Source of the DNA: Lysobacteraceae bacterium NML93-0399
Lineage (GTDB): Bacteria > Pseudomonadota > Gammaproteobacteria > Xanthomonadales > Xanthomonadaceae
NCBI GenBank assembly: GCA_002307375.1
Contig: NTJI01000002.1
Coordinates: forward strand, 823,973 to 887,972
Reading direction: 5' to 3'
Length of the DNA: 64,000 nt
Part shown: positions 33,151 to 43,902 of the stretch, in pieces
Position numbering within the stretch: the stretch's first letter is position 1
Layout of the letters: each line of letters starts with the position of its first letter
Position numbers and translations under genes: made by a program
Notes under the pieces: model-generated
What the model saw: only the letters and a program-made list of their open reading frames with translations
What the model was told of the DNA's origin: nothing
The model's database searches: none

Positions 33151-33231
33151 CCGGCACCGGCCTTCGCGGCGATTCAAGACGCAGCGATTAAAGTTGCCTG
33201 TTCCCCCACATCGCGTCACAGTCCCGCTCCT

Positions 33232-35043
33232 ATGTCCGACGCCGACACCAAGCAACGCGCCGAATTCCCGCCCGCCGCCTATTGGCGACGCTGGGCCGCC
33301 GACGCCGGCCAGCCTGCGCTGCCGGATGCGCGTGCCGAGGCCGAAAGCAACGCGCCCGCCGCGGCCGTCGAGAACGCCGCTGCTGCCGACTCGCCGCACC
33401 GCGTACTCATCGTCGAGGACGATCCCAGCCAGGCCCTGTTCGCCGAAAGCGTGCTCAACGGCGCCGGCCTGCAGGCGCGCGTGGTCGCGGTCGCCAACGA
33501 GTTTCTGGGTGCGCTGGCCGAGTTCCAGCCCGACTTGGTGCTGATGGACTTGCACATGCCCGGCATGGACGGCGCCGAGCTGACGGGCCAGCTGCGCCAG
33601 CAGCCGGCCTTCTCGCACATTCCGGTGGTGTTCCTGACCGGCGACGCCGATCCCGAGCGCCAGTTCGAGATGCTCGAGGTCGGCGCCGACGATTTCCTCA
33701 CCAAGCCCGTCCGGCCGCGCCATCTCATTGCCGCGGTGCAGAACCGCATCCGCCGTGCGCGGGCGCTGCAGCAGATGCCCGATCCGGGCCGCAATCCGCT
33801 GACCGGCCTCAACAGTCGCCTGCAGCTGCTGCAGCGTCTGGCCGAAGCGATCCCGGCGCAGCCGCGTGGTGCGCTGGGCTTCGTGGAGGTCGAAGGCATC
33901 ACCGCCCTGCGCGACCGCTACGGGTATGCGGGCCTGGAAACCATCCTCACCGATGCCGGCCGCCATCTCCGCAGCCTGGTCGGCGATGCCGCCGCCACCC
34001 GTCTCAACGACAACACCTTCCTGGTGTTCGCGCCGGATGTCGCGCGCATCGATCTCGACGCCTGGGCGCGCAGCCTGCGCGACGGCATCGGCAGCCACCC
34101 GTTCCCGCTCGCCGACCAGACCATCCGCCTGCGCGCGCTGGTGGGCTATGCCGATCTGGTGCACGGGTATGAAGATCCCGGCACCGCGCTCGCCGCCGCC
34201 GAACAGGCGCTGCGCGATTCGCGCGGCACGCCGGTGGGCATCGCCGTGCACATGCCGGTGGTCGGCGGGCCGTCGGGCGATGCCCAGGCCGGTCTGGGCG
34301 AGGACCTGCGTGATGCGCTGGCCGAACAACGCATCGAACTGGCGTTCCAGCCCATCGTGGCCGTCGCCGGTGGTGACGAGGCGCAATACCAGACCCTGCT
34401 GCGTCTGCGCGGTCGCGATGGCGAACTGCATTCGGCCGCGCGGGTGTTGCCGGCGGCGGAATCGGCAGGCCTGCTGCTGGAAATCGACCGCCGCGTGATC
34501 GAGCTGGCGGTGACCACGCTGGTCGAGCGCATGCGCGTGGGCAACCCGATGCGCCTGTTCGTGTCGCAATCCTCGCGCAGCCTGACCCAGCCCGGCTATG
34601 CCGACTGGCTGCTCAAGCAGATCGAAGCCGCAGCCGTGCCCGGTACCTCGCTGGTCATCGACGTGCGCCAGGACGATGCGCTGATCCATGCGCTGTCGCT
34701 GCAGGAGTTCTGCGCCCGCATGGTGCCGGCCGGAGTGCAGCTGTGCCTGGGCCAGTACAGCGCCGGGGACGAGGCCGATGCGCTGCTGGCGCAGTTGCCG
34801 CTCGGATTCGTGCGGCTGGCGGCCCGCTACTCGCGGCAGCTCGACGAGCCGCGCGTGCGCGACGAGATGCGCGGCGCAGTGGAGCGCGCGCACCGGCTCG
34901 GGCTGCAGGTCATCGGCCAGCAGGTCGAGGATCCGCAGGCTGCGGCCACGCTGTGGATGAGCGGCATCGATTTCATCCAGGGCAATCTGGTCCAGCGCGT
35001 GGCCAACGTGCTCGACTTCGACTTCCACCACTCCGTGCTGTAA
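33232..35043 (+). CDS. Response regulator with degenerate GGDEF and EAL domains
   Basis: A 603-residue protein. The receiver domain spans about residues 56-170, with the acidic pocket 'IVEDD' (60-64), phosphoacceptor Asp106 in 'DLVLMDLHMPGMDG', and Lys158 in 'FLTKP'. It is intact. The following GGDEF-like domain reads NDNTF (259-263) in place of GGDEF, after 'ATRL'. The EAL-like domain reads QTL (387-389) in place of EAL, in 'YQTLLRL', and keeps the 'FQPIV' start and the 'DFIQGNLV' end. I infer that it neither makes nor cleaves cyclic di-GMP and works as a phosphorylation-dependent binding or scaffold protein, like FimX/Filp-type proteins but without a PAS domain. It is followed after 13 bases by a hybrid kinase. 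Confidence 0.9.
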   Translation: MSDADTKQRAEFPPAAYWRRWAADAGQPALPDARAEAESNAPAAAVENAAAADSPHRVLIVEDDPSQALFAESVLNGAGLQARVVAVANEFLGALAEFQPDLVLMDLHMPGMDGAELTGQLRQQPAFSHIPVVFLTGDADPERQFEMLEVGADDFLTKPVRPRHLIAAVQNRIRRARALQQMPDPGRNPLTGLNSRLQLLQRLAEAIPAQPRGALGFVEVEGITALRDRYGYAGLETILTDAGRHLRSLVGDAAATRLNDNTFLVFAPDVARIDLDAWARSLRDGIGSHPFPLADQTIRLRALVGYADLVHGYEDPGTALAAAEQALRDSRGTPVGIAVHMPVVGGPSGDAQAGLGEDLRDALAEQRIELAFQPIVAVAGGDEAQYQTLLRLRGRDGELHSAARVLPAAESAGLLLEIDRRVIELAVTTLVERMRVGNPMRLFVSQSSRSLTQPGYADWLLKQIEAAAVPGTSLVIDVRQDDALIHALSLQEFCARMVPAGVQLCLGQYSAGDEADALLAQLPLGFVRLAARYSRQLDEPRVRDEMRGAVERAHRLGLQVIGQQVEDPQAAATLWMSGIDFIQGNLVQRVANVLDFDFHHSVL

Positions 35044-35056
35044 AGGCCCCGGGCCG

Positions 35057-37573
<2,517 letters not shown>

Positions 37574-37591
37574 GCGCCGGCGCGAGACGCC

Positions 37592-38065
37592 TCAGTCGTT
37601 GTCGAGCTGGCTCTGCAGGTAGTTCGCGACGCCGATGCGGGCCACCAGGTCGAGCTGCGTTTCCAGCCAGTCGACGTGCTCCTCCTCGGACTCGAGAATG
37701 TCGACCAGCAGTTTGCGGCTGACGAAGTCGCCGACCACTTCGCAATGCGCGATGCCCTCGCGCAGGGTGGGCAGACCGTCCAGTTCGAGCGCCAGATCGC
37801 ATTCGAGCGTCTCGACCGGCGTCTCGCCGATGCGCAATTTGCCCAGGGCCTGGAAATTCGGCAGGCCTTCAAGGAACAGGATGCGTTCCGACAGCGCGTC
37901 GGCGTGCTTCATCTCGTCGATCGACGCCTTGTAGGCGCGCTTGCCGAGCACGTCGAGGCCCCAGTTCTTCAGCATCTTGGCGTGCAGGAAGTACTGGTTG
38001 ATGGCGGTCAGCTCGTTGTAGAGCGCCTGGTTGAGAAAACGGATGACCTGCGCGTCGCCCTTCAT
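37592..38065 (-). CDS. bfr: Bacterioferritin
   Basis: A 157-residue bacterioferritin that stores iron as a ferric core in a 24-mer. With ATG 38065 as start, every ferroxidase residue falls at its standard number: Glu18 in 'YNELTAIN', Glu51 and His54 in 'IDEMKHAD', Glu94, Glu127 and His130 in 'SEEEHVDW'. Met52, the haem ligand, is also present. The upstream ATG at 38098 would break this numbering. The gene follows bfd on the same strand, separated by 108 bases that contain a 9-bp palindrome. Confidence 0.97.
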   Translation of the reverse strand: MKGDAQVIRFLNQALYNELTAINQYFLHAKMLKNWGLDVLGKRAYKASIDEMKHADALSERILFLEGLPNFQALGKLRIGETPVETLECDLALELDGLPTLREGIAHCEVVGDFVSRKLLVDILESEEEHVDWLETQLDLVARIGVANYLQSQLDND

Positions 38066-38105
38066 CGAGGGATGCTCCTGGTGTCGCGGAATGCGCACAC
38101 TCTAG

Positions 38106-38132
38106 CGTTCCGTCGCCGGCGGTGACGGAACG
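38106..38132. promoter_or_regulatory. Nine-base palindrome between bfd and bfr
   Basis: CGTTCCGTC (38106-38114) and GACGGAACG (38124-38132) form a perfect 9-bp inverted repeat around GCCGGCGGT. No T-run follows on the minus strand, so it is a weak terminator at best. It could be a protein-binding site, an attenuator or an mRNA hairpin between bfd and bfr. Confidence 0.5.
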
Positions 38133-38173
38133 CGAATCGTGCGCATTGCTCGGCGCGAAGCGCCGCAGAGGAC

Positions 38174-38389
38174 TCAGGCGGCCGAGGCGATCAGCGGCAG
38201 GTCGATGACCGGTGCGCGGTGCGCAGCGGCATGAAAGTCGTCGAGCAGTCCGGCGGCCATGTCCAGGCAGCTGCCGCAGGTGGCACCACAGCCGGTGCGC
38301 ATCGTCAGTTCGCTGACTTCACGACAGCCGTTCGCGGCCGCCTGGCGGATCTGGGAATCGGTGACGCCGTTGCAGATGCACACGTACAA
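38174..38389 (-). CDS. bfd: Bacterioferritin-associated ferredoxin
   Basis: A 71-residue [2Fe-2S] ferredoxin that reduces and releases iron from bacterioferritin. With TTG 38389 as start, the protein begins 'LYVCICNGVTDSQI', and the cluster cysteines fall at positions 4, 6, 38 and 41, the same numbers as in E. coli Bfd (the last two in 'CGATCGSC'). An ATG 14 codons upstream would spoil this match, and its extra residues overlap the Fur-box region. The TTG start may keep expression low. A Fur-box-like site lies about 44 bases upstream, so repression by iron is expected, in line with what is known for bfd in other bacteria. Confidence 0.92.
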   Translation of the reverse strand: MYVCICNGVTDSQIRQAAANGCREVSELTMRTGCGATCGSCLDMAAGLLDDFHAAAHRAPVIDLPLIASAA

Positions 38390-38432
38390 GGCTGCGGTCC
38401 TGGCCGGAGGCTGGAGTCGCCATTCCGCCACA

Positions 38433-38452
38433 AACGAGAATCAGTGTCAAAT
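38433..38452 (-). promoter_or_regulatory. Fur-box-like site upstream of bfd
   Basis: The 20 bases AACGAGAATCAGTGTCAAAT match the common Fur-box form AATGAGAATCATTATCATTT at 15 of 20 positions by my alignment. This is a rare AT-rich patch in a G+C-rich genome. It lies 44 bases upstream of the TTG start of bfd, in the short gap after rppH, where a bfd promoter must be. Confidence 0.65.
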
Positions 38453-38461
38453 GAGAACTGT

Positions 38462-39052
38462 TCAGGCTGGAGCGCCGTCATCGCGTCGGCGCAGTGCCGG
38501 CGTGGCCTGGCGACGCTGGGGGCGGCGACCGCGCGGGCGCAGATCGAAAGCGGGGTGCGGGATGGCCTGCGTGCCCGCCACCTGGCGCGCGTACTTGGCC
38601 AGATGACTCAGGGCGCTGGTATACACGCCGCGCTTGAACATCACCACGTGTTCGAGCGGGTACCAGAAATCCACCCAGCGCCAATGGTCGAACTCGGGCT
38701 TTTCGGTGAGATCTAGCCGCAGATGGTCTTCCTCACCGACGAACTTCAGCAGGAACCACACCTGCTTCTGGCCCACGCAGACGATGCGGTCGTTACGACG
38801 GATCGCGCGCTGCGGCAGCCGGTAGCGCAGCCAGCCCGGCGTGGCACCCAGCACGGCGACGTGCTCGGGCAACAGCCCGGTTTCCTCGCGCAGCTCGCGA
38901 TACATCGCTTCGAGCGGCGTCTCGTCGGTATTCATCCCGCCCTGCGGGAACTGCCAGCCATCGCGCCTGACACGGCGCGCCCAGAAGACACGTCCGTCCG
39001 GGCGCATCAGCACGATGCCGACATTGGGCCTGAACCCGTCCGGATCGATCAC
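38462..39052 (-). CDS. rppH: RNA pyrophosphohydrolase
   Basis: A 196-residue RppH, which removes pyrophosphate from the 5' end of mRNA and so starts its decay. The N terminus '[28 protein letters not shown]' and the Nudix box '[21 protein letters not shown]' are diagnostic, as is '[27 protein letters not shown]'. The C terminus after about residue 160 is Arg/Pro-rich and typically variable. It is upstream of bfd on the same strand, but the Fur-like site suggests that bfd has its own promoter. Confidence 0.96.
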   Translation of the reverse strand: MIDPDGFRPNVGIVLMRPDGRVFWARRVRRDGWQFPQGGMNTDETPLEAMYRELREETGLLPEHVAVLGATPGWLRYRLPQRAIRRNDRIVCVGQKQVWFLLKFVGEEDHLRLDLTEKPEFDHWRWVDFWYPLEHVVMFKRGVYTSALSHLAKYARQVAGTQAIPHPAFDLRPRGRRPQRRQATPALRRRDDGAPA

Positions 39053-39239
39053 GATGCGGACTCCTAATGCGATTGACTTGCGTCACTGGCTTCGACTCTG
39101 CCACGGGGACGCCGGAGCGACAAGCTGCATCGCGTCCTGCGAAACGCGCCCGATTAGACCCTTCGCAACGTTCCGCATGCATGACGCGGCGGCGCGTCGC
39201 GCGCGATTGTCGGCCGCGTCCACCGACGCGCCATCATGT

Positions 39240-40298
39240 CTAGAAGCTGACCCGCACGCCGCCGCTCACCGACACATTGTCCGAATCGCCGGTGCCCCGT
39301 TCGCCGGCCAGGCCCAAGTTCCAGACCGTATGTCGCCCGGAGCGGTAGTCGGCCCCGATCATGCCGCGCACCCCGCGACCGCGCACACGCTGTCCGTGGA
39401 TCTCGGCCTCCACATCCGGCGCACCCGTGAACCCGGCGAGGTAGGCGGGGCGGGTATCGCCTCCGGTCCACCGCGCACCGGCGACGCCGCGCAGGGTCAG
39501 GCGATCGCGCACGAGTGCAAAGCGGGTTCCGATTTCGGCGAAATGGATCGACGCGGTATCGGCGCCCGCCGTCAGGCCCAGGCCCGCCCCGCCCGACTCG
39601 TGCATCGCGCCCTGGCGATGGCGGACGAGGCCACCGGCAACGAACGGCGTGAAGGCGCGATAGGCCCGACCGGCCTCGATCCGGGCCGACCACACATGGT
39701 CCTGGTGGCGGCCGTCGATATTGGACAGTTCGCCGTCGAGCAGCACTGCGCGCCTGGTCTCGACCTCGTGTCGTGCGAAACCCACGCTGCCGGCCAGATA
39801 GCCGGCCGAGAAGGGCGTGCGGCCATAGAGGGACGCGCCGAGACGGTCGCTGTCATAGCGTCCCCCCAGGGCGTCGAGCGTGCCCCGGCCGCGCCCGCTG
39901 TCGATGGCCCCGCCGACGAGCGATCCACCGAAGTCGCGATCGAGTCCCACCGCCAGACCGCTGTGGCGCACGTCGGCCGACGCGAAGCCGTCGCGCTCGA
40001 ATCCGGCATCGAGAAAGGTGGCCTGCGTCCAGGCGCCGGCATCGTCGGCATCCAGCGTGGCGATCCGGTCGCCGAACAGCTGGGCCTCGTTCACCGCCAG
40101 GCTCATCGCCGCAGCACGTGCGGTGCCGTGCACTTCGCCGGTCAGGCTGGCGAGCGCCAGTTCGGCCTCGTCCACGGTCGGCGCACCTGCAAGACGCTCG
40201 GCGGCCGCCACCAGCGGGGCATCCTGATCGCTCGGCAGTGCGTCGACGAAGCCGAACAGGGCATCGGCCTGCCGCGCGCGCCGGAAACCGCGTGCAAC
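39240..40298 (-). pseudogene. Autotransporter beta-domain remnant lacking its passenger
   Basis: The frame encodes the C-terminal autotransporter barrel: 'ALFGFVDALPSDQD' and 'LASLTGEVHGTARAAAMSLA' (the linker and alpha-helix region), then alternating strands such as 'VGFARHEVETRRAVLLDGEL', ending 'NVSVSGGVRVSF' with the terminal Phe needed by the BAM complex. The similarity begins before the first usable start (GTG 40211) and runs up to a stop codon at 40301-40299; the secreted passenger and signal peptide are absent. I therefore treat it as the 3' remnant of a gene whose 5' part was lost, possibly when the adjacent accessory DNA arrived. A small free-standing barrel from GTG 40211 is possible but would lack export signals. 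Confidence 0.7.
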
Positions 40299-40384
40299 CT
40301 ACTGGGCTTGCCGACCGGCCTCCGGCTGGACGGCCTTAGGCCTGAGCACCTGCCGTACCTGGCCTTCCACCGTTCCACGGTGTG

Positions 40385-40405
40385 GCGCCGCTGAGCTAGC
40401 GGCGC
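40385..40405. other. Hairpin at the left edge of the accessory region
   Basis: GCGCCGCT (40385-40392) and AGCGGCGC (40398-40405) form an 8-bp perfect inverted repeat around GAGCT, with no T-run on either side. It lies between the autotransporter remnant and the two-gene module, near the likely recombination point. It could be a degenerate terminator for the module or part of an end sequence. Confidence 0.45.
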
Positions 40406-40468
40406 GAACGGCCCGGCACTGCGCTTACCGATGGCCTCATACAGCCACAGGTTCAAGACGGGTCACAA

Positions 40469-41701
40469 CTACGCGGTTCCCCTGATCCGAACCCGACGTG
40501 CGTCGAAGCTACGACCCTTGCCGCCGGATCCCACTCGGACGTACCGGCCGTCGTTATTCAAGGCCACCACCAATCGGTCGATCACGTCTGGAACGTCCAC
40601 CAGGTCACCGGGGGCGACAGGCCGTTGAATATGCACGGCATGGTTCTGATCGCGGCTCAACCCGGCGACTGCGCTTGCCACAGCTGCGTGCCGGCCAGAC
40701 CACCGGACGGCGTCCTGCAGCAATTGCCGATCTGCAGCCGCGGAGCGCTCCAGACCGCTCCTGATCGCATCCCACACGTTGGCTTCGACGCTCAGAGCTA
40801 GAAGATTCAGCAGTTTTGCGTTGAGGTCCACGCTAGCGGACACCTCGGCCAGCGGGTCCATCCGTGCGCCGGGCGACCACCATTCGTAGCCCACCAGCCA
40901 AGCGGCCCAGAGCAACAGCTCGGCCAAATGGCCAATCTCTGCTTGAGGCGCTGAGTCCCAGAGAATGCGGATCGGCATTTGACCCAAGAAGAGCTGGTCC
41001 AATGCCGCGGCCAATAGCAGCTCCAGGTCATCAGCCGAAAAGAGCTCGATCTTTGACCTGTGCCAACGATCGGTCTGCTCGAGTCGGTGCAATTCCTGAA
41101 GAAGCGCCAATACGGCCACCAACTGCACCACCACTGTTGCGGTCGCTTCTTGACTCCCATCCGACTGCTGTACTGCCAGGCGCATGCGCCGGCACAGCCT
41201 GGCAACGCGCTTACAGACTGCTTCACCGATCTCCGCGTCGGCAGCGCTGCGCTCGGGCGACGCAGTCGTCGGTTCGTCGTCGTCCTGGCCGATCTGTTCG
41301 TCTTCGGTGCGGCTTGAGCTGTGGAGCGTCAGCCGAACTGGTGCGAGCTCAACATGGATGTGGTACGTCAGAATCTCAATCAGGTGTGCGAGATCGTGCG
41401 AGGCTGCGAACAGGGACTTCTTCGGCTGCCCAGGCGCCTGCCCGAGTTCTACTCGCAGCGTTTCAGGTCGTGGGGCTGGCGCACCCTCGCGCGAGGTCTC
41501 TTCACTCTGGACTGCCGTTCGCAGTACCTGGCCCACATCGCCGGCGAATATGACGCGTTCTAGAGCCGGGAGAATTCGTGAGATGTCGTCGATCTCAGAG
41601 CCGAGTGACAACACCATGTCCAGTGTCGGCTGCTGCCCGGCGCGCTTGGTTTGTTCAGTTTCCCGAATGGCGTCCATGATGGAGATACGTTCACCCGCCA
41701 T
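40469..41701 (-). CDS. Unrecognised protein, second gene of the accessory module
   Basis: A 410-residue protein that I do not recognise. I chose ATG 41701 ('MAGERISIMDAIRETEQTKRAG'), which overlaps the stop of the upstream gene by 11 bases, indicating translational coupling. It appears mostly alpha-helical and soluble: 'SLFAASHDLAHLIEILTYHI', 'AVCKRVARLCRRMRLAVQ' and 'VVVQLVAVLALLQELHRLE'. An acidic linker, 'DEQIGQDDDEPTT', lies near residue 155, and the basic C terminus is 'GKGRSFDARRVRIRG'. I see no Walker, helicase, nuclease, Nudix, HEPN RxxxxH or transmembrane motif. Base composition is visibly less G+C-rich than the neighbours. Its constant partner is the gene at 41691-43346; a defence or stress role is inference from context only. 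Confidence 0.8.
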   Translation of the reverse strand: MAGERISIMDAIRETEQTKRAGQQPTLDMVLSLGSEIDDISRILPALERVIFAGDVGQVLRTAVQSEETSREGAPAPRPETLRVELGQAPGQPKKSLFAASHDLAHLIEILTYHIHVELAPVRLTLHSSSRTEDEQIGQDDDEPTTASPERSAADAEIGEAVCKRVARLCRRMRLAVQQSDGSQEATATVVVQLVAVLALLQELHRLEQTDRWHRSKIELFSADDLELLLAAALDQLFLGQMPIRILWDSAPQAEIGHLAELLLWAAWLVGYEWWSPGARMDPLAEVSASVDLNAKLLNLLALSVEANVWDAIRSGLERSAAADRQLLQDAVRWSGRHAAVASAVAGLSRDQNHAVHIQRPVAPGDLVDVPDVIDRLVVALNNDGRYVRVGSGGKGRSFDARRVRIRGTA

Positions 41702-43346
41702 GGCTATCCATCCAAGTGCGGCCAAGGTCAGTCAGCGACACCTCCTCGTGGCGACTGCCGCCTTTTGGAGCAAGTGCGCCGAGGTCGATGAGAATCTGAA
41801 AGCTCTGATTGAAGCGTGGTGTCGTTCGCGTCGGGACAGTTGCTTCACCGGCAAGTTCAACTCCGCGCTCACCGACGTAAAACCGGAAGGTCGACCGGCT
41901 CGTGTCTCGCAGCTTTCGCAAAGCAACAGTCAAGTGGCTGCTAAGGCACCAGTCGACCATCTCCCGAACCACATCCCGAAGAGGCAGTTCGCTCCAGACT
42001 TGAGTGCGGCTCGCGAAGCTCTCTAGATTGATTGGGTAGCGGATGAGCTCGTCACGCGTGATGGCGATGCCGTCATAGCTGACCCCTGCGATTCGGCTCC
42101 GCACGGCAAGTAACCCGAGAAGGTAAATCGCGTCGCGTACCAGATCGTCCGGGGAAAGATCATTGCGCGCCATTCCGAGGAGGCGCTGATACACCTGGTG
42201 CTCGTGGTCGGCGTGCGTCCAGTCCCCAACTGGCGGGGCAGTGGCTTCGAGGTTGCTGAGGAATTCCGAGAACCGAACCGCCCCATATGCTCGCTCAACG
42301 ACGCTGCCAAAGACTCCTGCAGCCGCGGCAGATGCAACCGACTCCGGTGAGCGGAAATAGGGGGCCGTTTCGGCGTAGCGCTCGTAGATGAAGTCTAGCG
42401 TGGACGTGAACAGGCTCAGGAATGCGACGGAAAGGAGTTCGTTGAGCTGATACACCGCCCACGCCGCACGTGTGGCATGGAGGTGGGCAGGGAGCTGCCA
42501 TGCGCTGCCGTTCGGTAGCCGGGACGAGTAAACGGTAGCCCGAAAGAGGTCCGTGTCGAGTTCTCTATCAAGCTCTGCCGTGCTGTTAGCGAGGTGAAGA
42601 AGCAGTTGCAGCGAGAGCTGCCGCTGCTTCCCTGTGGCTCTGTAGTGTTCGCCTGTTGCGAGGAACAGGGCTTCCAAAAGCCGATGCTCGTCGGTGCCAG
42701 GCTTGAGGCCACAGGGACAAAATGCAGAGAGGCCTTCGAGGTCATCGTCAGTCACTTCGCCTGCATCAACGGCGTCCCAGAAGGCGTTCCCCGGGACGAC
42801 GGCATCGACGGCCCGAGCCAAAGGCTCGCCAAGTTCGTCCGAATACCGAATCCAGGACCGCACGTTCGTATCGAGAACGCCCAGCTCGACGAGGGTGCCG
42901 ATGTAGTACTGACCTAGGCCGCCTAAGGGCTGTTTGAAATAGCGTGTCGGAGCGTCTTCGTGGGTGGCGAAGACATCTAGGTTCACGGTGCCGGCGGTCG
43001 CGAGCATATTCATGGCCGTCGACATCTGGGTGCACCCTGCCATCGCGGCTCCGTGCAGGAAGTCAGGCTCCCCGAGTCCGCGTGCATGGAACTCCGCGAT
43101 GAGAGTCAGTAGGAAGTCGGCGCGACGGAAGATGCGGATAAAGCTTTCGTAGTCCGCATCGGGGTAGCGCTGGTCGAACGACCAGATGAGCCACGGATAG
43201 AGGGAGTAGTAGCGGGCCCGATCGGTGACGTTGGTGATTCCGGGGAGCAGCTGGGCGTAGACGAGCTGGCAGGGCGTCTGCGTGCCGAGATGATCAAGGC
43301 CAGTAATCGCCACGGGAGGCGAGAGCCAGCCGGTATGAATGGTCAT
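41691..43346 (-). CDS. Unrecognised protein, first gene of the accessory module
   Basis: A 551-residue protein that I do not recognise. It starts 'MTIHTGWLSPPVAITGLDHLG', followed by 'LLPGITNVTDRARYYSLYPWL', a strongly patterned N-terminal region that looks conserved. The middle is helical ('RQLSLQLLLHLANSTAELDREL', 'AVYQLNELLSVAFLSLFTSTL'). The C-terminal 60 residues ('FNQSFQILIDLGAL ... EVSLTDLGRTWMD') resemble a winged-helix tail, so DNA binding is possible. The ATG at 43346 has AGGGG five bases upstream. Lower G+C is plain: 42541-42600 has 32 G or C of 60. It is the promoter-proximal gene, with 390 bases of gene-poor DNA before the tRNA-Met gene, an integration-prone site. Confidence 0.82.
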   Translation of the reverse strand: MTIHTGWLSPPVAITGLDHLGTQTPCQLVYAQLLPGITNVTDRARYYSLYPWLIWSFDQRYPDADYESFIRIFRRADFLLTLIAEFHARGLGEPDFLHGAAMAGCTQMSTAMNMLATAGTVNLDVFATHEDAPTRYFKQPLGGLGQYYIGTLVELGVLDTNVRSWIRYSDELGEPLARAVDAVVPGNAFWDAVDAGEVTDDDLEGLSAFCPCGLKPGTDEHRLLEALFLATGEHYRATGKQRQLSLQLLLHLANSTAELDRELDTDLFRATVYSSRLPNGSAWQLPAHLHATRAAWAVYQLNELLSVAFLSLFTSTLDFIYERYAETAPYFRSPESVASAAAAGVFGSVVERAYGAVRFSEFLSNLEATAPPVGDWTHADHEHQVYQRLLGMARNDLSPDDLVRDAIYLLGLLAVRSRIAGVSYDGIAITRDELIRYPINLESFASRTQVWSELPLRDVVREMVDWCLSSHLTVALRKLRDTSRSTFRFYVGERGVELAGEATVPTRTTPRFNQSFQILIDLGALAPKGGSRHEEVSLTDLGRTWMDSHGG

Positions 43347-43690
43347 GAGTCCCCTGTGATGCCACCTGATTGTCCCCGCATCAGCTTATCGCGGCGTGGG
43401 CATTCGTCGCCGCGCCCGCTTACCGCCGGCGCCCGGACCATGCTGGTATCGACCATGGCGGCTGCGGACGCGGCGTGGGGTGGCGTCCGGCACTGATTAG
43501 GAGTGCGCGCCGGCCTCGGACAACGAAGTGTGCTTAACGCAAATCGGGTGGTCGCAAGCACAGAAGCGCTGGAGTCAAAAGCAAACGGGCGTTTGAAATG
43601 TGGCCCGCTCGCTGGGCACGAGATGGGCACGGCCTGGGCACGGGGCCACCGCTGAACACGACAGGGCGCTGGATGCTTCGCTCCACAGGC
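43347..43690. other. Gene-poor flank between the accessory module and tRNA-Met
   Basis: This stretch holds no convincing coding frame. It contains short direct repeats of GGGCAC around 43611-43647 (three copies within about 35 bases) and an A+T-richer patch near 43530-43600. The promoter of the accessory module must lie at its left side. No integrase fragment could be identified, and I found no copy of the tRNA 3' end near 40.3-40.5 kb. Confidence 0.5.
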
Positions 43691-43691
43691 A

Positions 43692-43720
43692 CAAAAAAAA
43701 ACCCCGCAAATTCGCGGGGT
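43692..43720 (-). terminator. Terminator of the tRNA-Met gene
   Basis: A 7-bp stem (ACCCCGC/GCGGGGT, 43701-43707 with 43714-43720) with a six-base loop is followed on the minus strand by nine T residues (plus-strand A run 43693-43701). It lies 17 bases past the tRNA 3' end. Confidence 0.9.
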
Positions 43721-43736
43721 TAGTTGATCTCTCGCA

Positions 43737-43813
43737 TGGTGGCTATGGGTGGACTCGAACCACCGACCCCAGCATTATGAGTGCTGTGCTCTAACCGGCT
43801 GAGCTACATAGCC
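43737..43813 (-). tRNA. tRNA-Met (CAU), elongator
   Basis: A 77-nt cloverleaf with encoded CCA (43739-43737). The acceptor stem GGCTATG pairs with CATAGCC, the anticodon loop is CTCATAA with a CAGCA/TGCTG stem, and the T arm GGTGG-TTCGAGT-CCACC is perfect. Its start GGCTATGTAGCTCAG closely follows the elongator tRNA-Met of E. coli (GGCTACGTAGCTCAG), not the initiator or the Ile2 type. The accessory module lies just downstream of its 3' end. Confidence 0.95.
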
Positions 43814-43902
43814 ATCGGTCGTGCGGGCAGATCCGCAACGAGCCGCGCATTCTGCCCGAGGGCCGCGCCCGCGTCAATCGTTCGCGGGCGCCGCCCCGGC
43901 AC

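Noticed and set aside
40300..40394. Possible plus-strand gene tail ending 'LPYLAFHRSTVWRR'
   Set aside because: The phrase looks protein-like, but the frame upstream is antisense to the autotransporter remnant and no family came to mind. I keep it only as a note on the island edge.
43737..43813. Initiator tRNA-fMet or tRNA-Ile2 identity
   Set aside because: A paired first base G1-C72 and the elongator-type body GGCTATGTAGCTCAG rule out the initiator; the anticodon stem and variable region match elongator Met better than Ile2.
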